From Imbricaverruca yamaguchii (Eukaryota; Arthropoda; Thecostraca; Neoverrucidae): a DNA stretch of 64,000 nucleotides. Of this stretch, positions 47,701 through 56,047 are shown piece by piece; the first letter of the stretch is position 1; each line of letters starts with the position of its first letter. The stretch is taken from the NCBI GenBank assembly GCA_034440575.1, contig JAOTOL010001459.1:434001-498000 (forward strand), given 5' to 3'. Under the pieces are notes generated by a model. It was not told the origin of the DNA and did not search any database. It worked only from the letters and a program-made list of their open reading frames with translations. The position numbers and the translations under genes are program-made.

Positions 47701-50700
47701 TATCAAAATGATATACAAACACGCAATTCTTTTGTACATTTCACCTTTTACACCTGTCAGTAGGGGCAATGCCCACACGTACTTTAAAGTACTTCCAGAA
47801 TTCAACTCTCATATTTCTCAAGAAAATGCAAATATTTTTGAAATTTCTTCTTTCACATACAGAGGTACACCTTTCAAGTTATTTTTATACGGAAAACAAT
47901 GCGGCTTAGTAAGTATATTTACCTCTTTTTGTAGACCAGGTTCTTGCGACCCGCGCCTCCTTCCATGTTCGCTGAATGTCTTCAATTTAGTGGCCTGTGG
48001 CGAAAGTTGAAATTACTTTAGGCTTTCTCAACTGCACTTGTTGGGACGTACTATGAATCATTTGTCTGTGCACAAAAAAAACTAATTGTCTACCTCCCTG
48101 CAAAACAGATATATAGGCGTAAAAGGAGGAACCGGTTCCGCGTCCTTTAAAGTACTCGTGGGCACTAATGGGTTAACGACCCTCTGTAGTGACTGATCCT
48201 GTGGCCTGCTGACGACTCTCTGTAATGACTGACCCCGTGACCTGCTGACGACCCTATGTGGTGATTGACCCTGCGACCTGCTGACGACACTGTAGTGACG
48301 GGGAACGAGTGGTCCAGGAGTAAGTTGCTCGTCTCTTGTGACTAACCCCGTGACCTGCTGACGACCCTCTATAGGGATTGACCCAGTGACCTGCGTGACT
48401 GATCCCGTGACCTGCTGACGACCCTCTGTGGTGACTGATCCTGTGACCTGCGTGACTGATCCAGTGACCTGCTGACGACCCTCTGTGGTGACTGATCCTA
48501 TGACATGCTGACGACCCTCTGTGGTGACTGATGCCCGTGTCTGGTTAACAGGCGGCGGTGGCGGCAGCGGAGGTGGAGGTGGCGGCGGCGGCGGCGGCGG
48601 CGGTGGCGGCCTCAGCCGCGGCGGCCGGCCCGGCGGCGGGTATGATCCGCGCGGCCCGCCACCTCCCATGCCGCAGAGCTTCGACCGCGGGTACGGTGGC
48701 GGCGGCGGATACGGAGAGCGCGACAGAGGCTACGGCTACGGCGACCGCCAGTACAACGGGTCCGCGCCGGCGGGCGGGGCATCAATTTCGCCGGGCCGCG
48801 CGGCCACCGGCGGCAGAGCTGCGCCCTCCCCGTCCCACTGGTGCCGCACTTGGCACGGCCGTGCCGGACCGTGTCGGCGGCCGGCCAGCCAGCTGGGGAG
48901 CGGCGCGTCTCGCCCCGGAGGCCGCCCGGCCCGCACCACTGCAGTGAAGGTTGAGCAGGAGCCGTCCTTATCAGGGCTTCCAGTCACCTCTGTGGGCCGT
49001 GAACGAAATTCGTGCTCCGGTCCTGCGGAGGGAGCGCCGGTAGCGCCGGCGCGCTGTCTCTGTTGTGCAGCATGCGCGGTCGTCTTCATGTTCGCTCTCG
49101 TTCGCATTGTCTCCTCGTGCTATATTTTTATCTTCTTGTTCTCAGTCTCGGCACTCGCCGCACACTCAGTTTGTTTCAATCGTCTGCTGTGCCGCTGCTA
49201 TTTCAGCCTTAGCATGTTGCATACATGGCCCAGTGTAGGTAGTATAGACGTATGCAGATCTACTGATTGTGGGTGTGTGCATCCCCGGAGTTACGTTTCG
49301 TCTTAGCAGCGTGTGAATATCGATGGGCCTCTTCTCAGTTCTTTCTTACTAGATCATTGTTAAGGGTGCGGAGACGGGGGAAGGGAGCAGAGAGTGGAGC
49401 GACCTCCACTATGCGCGCAGACACACTGCACGAGTTAGTATTAACTAGGGGTGTTGCATGGAATGGGTCGACTTCAAAACGTCTCTTTTCCCTCACCCGA
49501 ATCTTGAAACCGTTCCCAAATCACGACCATGGTGTGTCACCACACTGCTGGGTGCGTATGCAGCACTGCTCATTCCTGAAGCTGCTGAAATGGTGGCTGG
49601 CTATCAGGGTTGGTGACATGGCCTTTCCCTGGATGTTTGTCATGTAGGACGTTATCATTTCTTGGAAGTTGTCCATCATTTTTGCCGAAAGATGATGGGC
49701 GCGAAATGACATGACATCATTTTTTAAATGAAATATGATGGGCTTAAGAGCGCGCCCTTAAACCCAAATAATCAATCAACCGAAATATGAATGAGGTTGT
49801 GCCAAATTGACTTCAAGTTCTGCTGTTTGATAATGCCACACGCTGACTCCAAAGTATGAAGCAAGGTTACTGATTTTAGCAACAGAGCAAGGGTTATCCT
49901 GTCAGACTTGAAATTTCCGATTTGTTATGTCCAAGCCCAGTTCAGGATTCCAAAACATAAATACAACCTTGCTGACCACAGAGTTTCAGCACATCCTAGT
50001 CATTCAGTGCATCAGTGCTGATTGACTAGTATTACCACCTGCTATATGACTTACGCAGTCGATATGGCTCTAAGCTACAACTATGGCCAGGATTACCTTG
50101 GACTTGACTTGCTGTGGACAAGTTAGAAGTGATTGTCGCCTGGGATCTATCTAGCTCCACGAACTAGCTGAGGGTGCGATTGTCACGCGCAAAGACGAAC
50201 GATTCACGTCCCGTCAGCTTTGTGTTATCAGTCTATGGTGTTTACAGCCTTTGCCACCAATGAGCTATCCTTGCAAATCCGATGATAAACGTTGACGTTT
50301 GACCATCGTCAGCCGATGGAAGCATTCAATTACCCCTCCCCTACGCTCCTGCAGGTCCGAGTGGGAACGGTGCCTTTCAGGTAGCTAACGGTTTTGGTAC
50401 CCAAGGCACACATACGAGTATGCTCCAGTCATCCCACTCCCCAGTGTCAGACTTGCGCTGTGTCCATCAAAGCGCCTTGCTGTGTTGTTCATCATGAGCC
50501 TGGCCGTTGTTCGGTTGTCGGTTTCAGCTCATCTGGCTGTACGATAGTAAATGATTCCAATAGTAAATTCAATTATTGTGGCCACTTTTTGTCCATGTGA
50601 CTGATGCAGTGACCAGGGGATGGGCAGAGGAACCTGTTGCTCCAGCTCATGATCCAGTTGACATGAGAGAAATAGTCTGCCTTTAATCTAACTAAACTTT

Positions 50701-53130
50701 AACGTAAATAGGCCATGCTGGAGTTTCATGAAGCACAAAGGAACTATTTGGTCGATTCTTTACGAGCCAGGAAGTAATGGTTAAGATCCATAATACCTTG
50801 ACAGATATTATTACACATATTCTTTGGCTAGGATGTTCCGAGAAACGAAGAATCACTCGTTGCTCATAGCCTGAGCTACAGGCTATCAGTGCACATTCAT
50901 GAATAATGTTCATATTTATGACGTATTTGCTTACCATTGCATGCGTATTAAGCTTTACAGTTTCTGGCTCCTGCTATTTAGATATGAATGCCCAACGCCA
51001 GGTATGTAGGGATCATTGTCCGGCTCCTGGTAGAACTCCAGTTGAGCATGTAGCAATGTCCATCTCCTAATAGGCTGGTATTTATGTCCGGCTCCTGTTA
51101 GAACACCAGATGGGCATGTAGCAATGTCCGGCTCCTGGTAGAGCTCCAGATGGGCATGCATCTATGTCCAGCTTCTGGTAGAGTTCCAGATTGGCATATA
51201 GCAATGTCCGGCTCCTGGTATAACTCCAGGTGGGCATGTAGTAATGTCCGGTTCCGGATAGAACTCCAGATGGGCATGTAGCAATGTCCGGATCCTAGTG
51301 AAACTCCAGGTGGGCATGTGACAATGTCCGGTTCCAGGTATGGGCGCGAATGATCAACCCTGGTCGATGCGCCCTAAAGCCCAAATAACTAAACTAAACC
51401 GGTTCCAGGTAGACATCTGCTGTTGGCTTCACAGACAGGTTGGAAGCCAGGCTGGGCGTTTTGGCACTTATTATCCTGCATAGGTATAGGTGTGGTGGGG
51501 AACAATATATGCAGGTTATTCAGCTCGACTGCCAAGCTATTTGTGACTCCAGTTATGCCGGGCGGGCGGCCCTGCCGGCCGGCAGTGATCGTTTTTGTGG
51601 TAGGTCGGTCGGTCGGCCGCGGCGGGGTCGGCGGCCGACGCGAGGCTGTCCCACTGACCGGTGGCCGTGTACCGTCAGGTTCGGCGGCGGCCGGTACGAC
51701 CGCGGCGACCGTGACCGCGGCTTCGGCGACCGCCGCGGCGGATCCAACTGGAACAACAATCGGTGAGTCATGCACCGCAGTCGGCGTGCAGCGCTGTCGA
51801 CGGCGCGGCACCGCTGAGTCACGCACGGTCGCGCCGCTGTCGACGGCGCCGCGCCCACTGTACCGTCAGACGGACCTACCGGAGTGGTCCGCCGGCATGT
51901 GCTGGAGCAGGCCGCTGCTGTTGTGCTGCGCTCCGCCGCCGCCCGGTGAACACCGGTCGGGTGTGGCGCGTGACTGATGTCGGCCAGGCTGCGAAGGGGG
52001 CCCTGTGGGCTCACCACATCTGATGGCCCGAGCCGTGCCAGTACGGTCCAGGTTGATCTGCATAGTCACGAGAGTCATACCGCCACACTAGACGAGACTC
52101 GTGCATCTCCACGTCTCGTGGTCGTAGTTATGTTGACTTCAGTAATTCAAGTAGCTTACGACGGTTTAGTTTAGAACTGTTGTGAGGCGGCAAGTCTCCC
52201 CCTCCAGTAATCCTCTGGGATAAAAATTCGATGGCCGATTTGAAACGTTCAAAGATAACAAAGTGTCGCATATCAGTGTGCAAAGAAAGTACAAAAACTA
52301 CTTCGGGTTACCTCGGTTTAGATTGCGAGGTAAGGTACATACCAAAACTTTATTTTTGCTTCCATACTCAATTTCCATTAGTCATGGCTGCACAGTGTAA
52401 GATAATTGACAATGTAGCCTGGAAATTCACAATTAATGGAATTGTGCTATTTCATCCTTGTCTTAGGTTTTTACCATTTAACCACATGATGTGTTGCCAG
52501 TCACTATACACACGACAGCTAAATAATGTAAAATGCATGTGACTGAAGTGAAATATGTGTATTACAACAACATTCTGTTTTTTATCCTTAGCTGACGATC
52601 CTTTATTTTCTTCCAATCTTCCACTTTTCCCAAGCAACTTCTTTCTTCATCCACACAGTTAATGGTGAAGTAATTTTAGGACACTGTGGCTGCATTGATG
52701 CTAGTGTGATTCTACGGCTTCTGTTAGACCTATTTGTCTAAGTGCTGCCACATAGTAGTCTTACGCTATATTTGACTTGATGAAGTGCTTCGTATGGAGC
52801 TCTGCTGGAAAATTCCGTGCATTCATTTCGATGATTAGTTCTTGTCGCTTTTCGCGAGCCCAGTCGGCTTCTCAGGCCATCATGTGGTTTCATGGCCCCG
52901 GTATGCTTGGGGCGAGGAGGTGACCGCTGGTCTGTGTAACGAATGATGAATGCTGGTCTGTGACGGGTGATGACTGCTGGTCGTGTGGCAGGGGAGGTGA
53001 CCGCTGGGGCGAACGGGATGGCGGTGACCTGCAGCGTAATGATCGCTGGAAGGAGCCGGCCGTCGCCGATGCCGACTGGACCACTCCGCTGCCGCGCGAT
53101 TCTCGCACCGAGGAGGAACTCTTCCAGCAG
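35662..53130 (+). CDS. bel: ATP-dependent RNA helicase DDX3/belle, N-terminal part (five coding exons; rest beyond window)
   Basis: DDX3/belle is a DEAD-box helicase in translation initiation and RNA-granule biology. Exons are 35662-35706, 35890-36007, 48552-48750, 51679-51762 and 52992-53130; phases fit at every junction. The start MSNVPIQNGTGLEQQ matches the conserved belle N-terminus. FAGMDM and NVSRYIPPNRR follow. The third exon is glycine-rich with a run of 14 glycines, then RGG-like and YGYGDR repeats; exon 4 adds YDRGDRDRGFGDRRGG. Exon 5 ends with DADWTTPLPRDSRTEEELFQ, corresponding to the DDX3 DW.KPLP...E.ELF segment just before the helicase core. No Q-motif or DEAD-box exon occurs up to 64000, so intron 5 is longer than 10.8 kb. 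The donor of exon 3 is ambiguous (48750 or 48759; both keep the phase). No damage is seen in the coding part. Confidence 0.93.
35890..36007 (+). CDS. bel: DDX3/belle coding exon 2
   Basis: It follows ttttttcag, encodes FAGMDMRGSAPPPQNVSRYI and PPNRRMDGVDGGASFGQYR, and ends one base into a codon at donor gtaagt. RYIPP is the eIF4E-interaction-like motif region conserved in DDX3 proteins. Confidence 0.93.
36060..36860 (+). repeat. Repeat related to 31740-32665, copy 2
   Basis: 36060-36180 (agggtgggagttaaggcact, acatttttactctgggctca) matches the reverse complement of 32560-32665. 36640-36860 matches 31740-31930 directly. It lies just inside DDX3 intron 2, while copy 1 lies upstream of the gene. 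Confidence 0.6.
37268..37446 (+). mobile_element. Probable tRNA-derived SINE
   Basis: Head GGCATAGGTAACTCCGTGG with A-box-like GTGGCTAAGC, and B-box-like GGGTTTCAATATCCC. The end is A-rich (aaaaccacaatcaataatcc). A short gcaaagg repeat flanks it. Ends are approximate. Confidence 0.5.
37569..38463 (+). repeat. Tandem duplication of a ~446-bp unit
   Basis: 37569-38014 and 38015-38463 share tatgttat, agcattgaatacatagaag, caccaaaaaggggcttttgg, and gcttaaaaaacctta-like ends ending cctaattatagctgggg. Lies in DDX3 intron 2. Confidence 0.85.
38463..38640 (+). mobile_element. tRNA-derived SINE
   Basis: Directly after the tandem duplication. Head GGGGCAGGTACAGCCAGGTA, B-box GGGTTCAATACTC, tail aaaaaacaaaccaaccaaa. 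Ends approximate. Confidence 0.6.
39311..40031 (+). repeat. Tandem duplication of a ~360-bp unit
   Basis: 39311-39670 and 39671-40031 share gaacttgacctgacttga-type starts, gggaagcgcatcagc, aatggcgtatatc, and gggtgggcggatttcgccc ends (a perfect GGGCGGATTTCGCCC hairpin). Confidence 0.8.
40318..42775 (-). mobile_element. pogo-type DNA transposon (approximate ends)
   Basis: The transposase ORF at 41030-42289 is bracketed by inverted copies of GTTCTGTCAYTG: cgttctgtcactgac near 40333 on the plus strand and aatgacagaacc near 42750. Further copies (GACAGAACCTGCCCC) form a palindrome near 40498-40543 and a direct pair near 42370-42417. Exact ends and the expected TA duplication were not fixed. Confidence 0.65.
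41030..42289 (-). pseudogene. pogo-like DDE transposase with two in-frame stops
   Basis: ATG at 42289 begins MVCHYKRKTNRAVTSSDILE. An HTH region follows (GETARSAAKLLGVNRETLR). The frame reaches TGA at 41965-41963, then continues (GVDWLEAFVERNGLSLR; FNLDESGITTVCGVP) to TAG at 41734-41732. It continues again with VTVACAISAVGMAIPPFFAF, VLLLLDNHESHMSLAV and FHRLQPLDVAVYGPIKRHY. The three catalytic aspartates (NLDES, LLDNH, PLDVA) are all present, as expected for the DDE_1/pogo family. The C-terminus changes frame near 41215. It sits antisense in DDX3 intron 2. Only stop substitutions interrupt the core, so inactivation looks fairly recent. Confidence 0.88.
42776..44037. other. Intronic AT-rich stretch, nothing recognised
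   Basis: Part of DDX3 intron 2. Short frames only. Confidence 0.4.
44038..44230 (+). mobile_element. Rearranged tRNA-derived SINE
   Basis: Begins GGGGTAGCTCAGTTGG (tRNA A-box head) but is followed at once by an inverted copy of that head (see hairpin 44043-44079). From 44160 the body matches the SINE at 12612 (caatcggcttaagaggttgg, cgacgctatatgacat). Confidence 0.55.
44043..44079 (+). repeat. Perfect 14-bp inverted repeat of a tRNA head
   Basis: GGGGTAGCTCAGTT at 44043-44056 and AACTGAGCTACCCC at 44066-44079, loop of 9 bases. Confidence 0.85.
44599..44730 (+). repeat. Minisatellite, left part, ~36-bp unit
   Basis: Units of the form ctgtggtgactgaccccgtg plus acctgctgacgaccct. The array is interrupted by the piggyBac element and resumes at 48177. 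Confidence 0.85.
44735..48172 (-). mobile_element. piggyBac-type DNA transposon, 3438 bp, TTAA-flanked
   Basis: TTAA at 44731-44734 and 48173-48176. Terminal inverted repeats start CCCATTAGTTCCCGAG (left) and CCCATTAGTGCCCACGAG (right, reverse strand). Subterminal copies of gtcctttaaagtacgtgtgg occur at about 44866 and, inverted, near 47770 and 48140. The transposase gene reads right to left. The flanks are both the same minisatellite, so the insertion is clean. Confidence 0.92.
45293..47966 (-). pseudogene. piggyBac transposase, two exons, two in-frame stops
   Basis: Exon 1 (47966-47923) encodes MEGGAGRKNLVYKK and ends at a gtaaat donor. Exon 2 starts at 47402 after ttttgcag in matching phase (RSVELTVEHIPSVLEEE). 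An acidic N-terminal region is cut by TGA at 47077-47075 and TAG at 46738-46736, all in one frame. The remaining 471 residues to 45293 hold the DDE_Tnp_1_7 core. Catalytic aspartates are in YVSVDRSMVKYF, KVACDNLFTSLDLL and THMGGVDLLDNM. A C-terminal cysteine-rich domain follows (NVCNHCKKRTLYRCRRCNVG, HPDCFETHHRCC). Full length would be about 717 codons. The core is intact; only the N-terminal part is interrupted. Located antisense in DDX3 intron 2. Confidence 0.93.
48177..48540 (+). repeat. Minisatellite, right part, running up to DDX3 exon 3
   Basis: About ten irregular units of gtgacctgctgacgaccctc plus tgtggtgactgatc, with shortened units near 48390-48460. It ends about 10 bases before the exon 3 acceptor, so it supplies the intron end. 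Confidence 0.9.
48302..48336 (+). mobile_element. SINE head fragment inside minisatellite
   Basis: GGGAACGAGTGGTCCAGGAG then taagttgctcgtctc matches the first 35 bases of the SINE at 12612. It interrupts one minisatellite unit. Confidence 0.7.
48552..48750 (+). CDS. bel: DDX3/belle coding exon 3, glycine-rich
   Basis: It follows ggttaacag directly at the end of a minisatellite. The GGC/GGT/GGA-rich start codes for GGGGSG and then a run of 14 glycines, then GYDPRGPPPPMP, FDRGYGGGGGYGERDRGYG. The end is placed at a gtacaa donor; gtccgc at 48760 is the alternative and would add three residues. Confidence 0.85.
48760..49738. other. DDX3 intron 3, first part
   Basis: GC-rich for about 450 bp after exon 3, then ordinary sequence. 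The frame of exon 3 stays open past the donor by chance of composition, but the following residues do not resemble DDX3. Confidence 0.4.
49739..49781 (+). mobile_element. 43-bp LINE-tail micro-insertion with 9-bp target duplication
   Basis: GAAATATGA at 49730-49738 and 49782-49790. The insert reads ...GCGCGCCCTTAAACCCAAAT then AATCAATCAACC, plus orientation. Confidence 0.7.
49791..51014. other. DDX3 intron 3, middle part, nothing recognised
   Basis: No repeat or gene was recognised. Confidence 0.35.
51015..51425 (+). repeat. Minisatellite, ~40-bp unit, in DDX3 intron 3
   Basis: Units built from caatgtccggctcctggtag and aactccagatgggcatgtag, around eight copies, with one micro-insertion inside. 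It ends about 250 bp before exon 4. Confidence 0.85.
51341..51398 (+). mobile_element. 58-bp LINE-tail micro-insertion inside a minisatellite, 13-bp target duplication
   Basis: CCGGTTCCAGGTA at 51328-51340 and 51399-51411. The insert starts TGGGCGCGAATGATC, has the second arm GATGCGCCC and a tail AAAGCCCAAATAACTAAAC. Confidence 0.85.
51679..51762 (+). CDS. bel: DDX3/belle coding exon 4, RGD/RGG-rich
   Basis: It follows accgtcag, encodes FGGGRYDRGDRDRGFGDRRG then GSNWNNN, and ends two bases into a codon at donor gtgagt. Confidence 0.88.
52510..52690 (-). repeat. Dispersed repeat, partner of 15495-15690
   Basis: The reverse complement matches 15495-15690 (acttcaccattaactgtgtg, gaagattggaagaaaa). 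Located in DDX3 intron 4. Confidence 0.6.
52916..53007 (+). repeat. 15-bp direct duplication spanning the start of DDX3 exon 5
   Basis: GGAGGTGACCGCTGG occurs at 52916-52930 and again at 52993-53007, the first codons of exon 5. Both are preceded by AG (gcgag; gtggcag). Confidence 0.85.
52992..53130 (+). CDS. bel: DDX3/belle coding exon 5
   Basis: It follows tgtggcag, completes an arginine codon, and encodes GGDRWGERDGGDLQRNDRWK and DADWTTPLPRDSRTEEELFQ. It ends at donor gtcagt in phase 0. Confidence 0.92.
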
Positions 53131-53605
53131 GTCAGTACGTGATAGGCCCTGCTTCCAACGTAGGGTCACGACGAGTAGCACCGCCGAACCTGAGGGTGAA
53201 TAGAGTGGCCGGTCATAAGGTCATCACCATGGTCACGAGGCCCAAAAGACACGTTTTCAAGTACGTGACTTGTTTTCAAGGTAGTGGAGAAGCGCCCAGT
53301 GCATCATCACTTCGGCTTCTTTTGGGAATGCATCCTCGCCAGTCACTGACGGATCCAAGGGGTCATTCCGGCCATGCCCCCCGAAGCTTTTCAAATGGGG
53401 GGAATCATGTATTTTGCCCCCCCCCCGAAACCAAAGGAAGTAAAGTAAATAAAATACGGTAACTTTGACAGAGGTTAAAAAATAGCTCTCTGGGTGAAAG
53501 AATCTTCAATTTTACAGGTATTTTAATAATTATTTGGAAGCTCATTATCGTAGCACATTATATTCTGACGCACATCGAGGGTGCTATGCTGTTGAAGTTC
53601 CACTT

Positions 53606-53618
53606 ACTGCAAGAGCTG
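53606..53618 (+). repeat. LINE target-site duplication, left
   Basis: ACTGCAAGAGCTG, identical to 59954-59966. Confidence 0.93.
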
Positions 53619-54288
53619 CCCCCCCCCGATGAGGCATCACCTTTCCGTGGTGGGGGGGATTGCGTGCCTCAAGGATCCGGCGGCCAGACCACCAGGCGGC
53701 CGGGGAGAGGTCAGACTAAGAGTGCCTCACTCGTCCTTCCATCCATGCGTTCCCAGTCCAATCCAAATCTCATCCCCGCATCCATGTCCTTCATCTGGCC
53801 CTGCAACACCAACTGTCCCTACCATGAGCAGGCAGAACAACTTCCCCGGTCCTGCCCACCAGCTCCGTTTTTATCGGGGTAGCCGCGCCCCCTCGGCCGT
53901 CCCCAGGGGTTGACGGAGTCCTGGAGGTTGAGGTCCCCCGTCGCACGGTGCTAGTTGTGACGGGGGACCAACACACCTCTTTGGTCCTGATATCCCGGAG
54001 GGGCGGGCGGGCCCGTGGGGCCTCACGCGGGCCAAGTGGCTGGTCGCCTCGGGCTGGGGGCCTGGGTTTCCCAGTGCCTGCCGGCCCGGCCGGCCGGGGT
54101 CAAGGGGTGGGTGGCGCTGGATCCTGGTCGGGGTGGTGAGCTTCTCTCTCCCGACCGGGTGATGGTGTCGCCTGCCCCGTATAGTTTCTCGTTCACCTGG
54201 CGTCCTCCCGTTCGCGGGATCAAGGCGTCCTCCCAGTTGAGCCCCCAGGGGGTGGGGTGTCACGAGAAGCCGAATAGAATCATACTAC

Positions 54289-55988
54289 ATGGCAAATCCT
54301 AATCTAAACTCAAATCCTGGGACTTCTCGAGGACCAGACTGGCCAAATCCGCGAGGGGCATGGGCGCGTGACCAATTGTAGTGTGCAAACCCATAGCTTT
54401 CGCACACTTGTTTTCAAAGCAGTGGAGGGATCAAGACCGCTAGCGACCTTATCACCCTTCCAGCGTCGTGATGGTTGTGACAGACTTGGAACTATCCTGA
54501 GGTGTGAACGACTGAGAGACGGTGGACTTGAAGTAGAGTTCGGAAACAGTAAGGACGCAGAAAAGGCAATGACAGCTACTGAGTTTAAGTTTGCGATTCG
54601 TAGCCACAAGGGGAGTCACGATGTTGCTATCCCAATGCTGGTCTCTATGCATAAAACGAAAAACTCTGTGAAAGGTATCATCAATTGTTATGACCTTCTA
54701 GGTGTAAGCGACGAAGATATCGTTGATGGCCTGAACGAGTTTGGAGTGGTGGAGGCCAGACGCATTCGTATTCGTAAGGGTAATACTATGGTACCAACCA
54801 ATAACATCATTTTAACTTTCAGCCGACCTGACTTGCCACCCGATATTCGCGTAGGCTATGCCAAGGTGAAGATTCGTCGTTTTATCCCAAACCCGATGAG
54901 ATGCCACGGATGCCAGAGGTTTGGACATACCAAACAAAACTGTAGGAATCGCCAGCTCTGCGGCAGGTGCTCATCACCGGAGCATGATGACTCACAGTGC
55001 AGCGCAGATAAACCGTGGTGCTCCAACTGTGGAAGCGACCAGATACCACACTCTGCGTATGACAGGTCGTGTCCGACATATCTCAAGGAAAGAGAGATCA
55101 TGTCTATCAAGGTCACCAGAAACTTATCATTTAGAGAGGCAAGGCAGGCTTACGACGCTGCCCACCCGAGGGTATCTTACGCCGCAATCGCCAAAGCCAA
55201 CAGAACCACACTAGCTGTACCAGAAATTCAGAGAGGGAGTGCCGCGGACCTTCTCTCGCAATTCGGCGAACTCCTTCGCTCTTTCGGCATGACGTGCGTA
55301 CCACTGACTGAAAGAAGTACGTTGCCACCGAAAGAGAGGGCAACCCGTAGCGGTACCTCGACTGATACCCCACCTACGCATGAAAGGACCCGTGACGTCT
55401 CTGTACCTCGCGCACATGCAATAAGTTTTGTGCAAAGTGGGTTGCCCGCTGAAATCTCCGCCACTGCCTCCTTGGAGCCAGAGGTGGGAGAGTGGCGTGA
55501 GGTGCAGCGGAGGAAGCTTCCCAACAAACCCTCAGCTTCCACATTGGCACCTACGTCAGCAATCCTTCCATCCACCAATACCAAACCGGCCCCAAGTCCC
55601 CCCCTCCCTCTCGTCTCCCAACTCCACTTCCACACCCTCACCAGCACCATCCTATGAACCCAAACCCTTGTCACCTACTTCCAGTCAGCCCACCTCCATC
55701 ACCCGGGGACGTACAACCCGACGAGAGTCGGTCACCTCGAGCCCGGAGCCCGGGAGCCAACGCCATATCGTGACCCCTCCGCCTTCGTCACCAATCCGGA
55801 ACGTGATGGGACCCCCGGAAGTCCCCCCGCGTCGAGCCGGACACACACCGATTTCTCCCCCGACCTCGAGCCGCGTTGCAAAGCGGACCCTACCTGGGGC
55901 GGTGTCACCAACAGAATTGGGTATTTCACGCACGCGCCCACGACATCAAACATCCCCGGTTGCAAAACCTGCAACTGAGCAGCACTAG
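54289..55988 (+). pseudogene. LINE ORF1, gag-like RNA-binding protein, needs two frame changes
   Basis: ATG 54289-54291 starts MANPNLNSNPGTSRGPDWPN, but this frame stops at 54379-54381. The main frame is open from 54308 to 55657 (no ATG near its start) and carries the conserved core (AVEGSRPLATLSPF; RFIPNPMRCHGCQRFGH). Three knuckles follow: CHGCQRFGHTKQNC, CGRCSSPEHDDSQC and CSNCGSDQIPHSAYDRSC. A third frame then continues with a proline/serine-rich tail to 55988 (RRAGHTPISPPTSSR). ORF1 binds element RNA and forms particles with ORF2 in related elements. The frame changes could be mutation, sequencing error in C-rich runs, or frameshifting. Confidence 0.8.
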
Positions 55989-56047
55989 TTTGGATCTGAA
56001 ATCTTAGTCGTCTTACCAACATTTCACTTCTTCAAATTTTAATTTGA

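Noticed and set aside
48760..49306. Continuation of the glycine-rich frame to 49306
   Set aside because: The next DDX3 segment is found at 51679 with matching phase. The continuation has no family resemblance and reads as intron.
54368..54370. GTG as start of LINE ORF1
   Set aside because: Not a usual eukaryotic start; the frame is open further upstream and a better ATG exists at 54289 in another frame.
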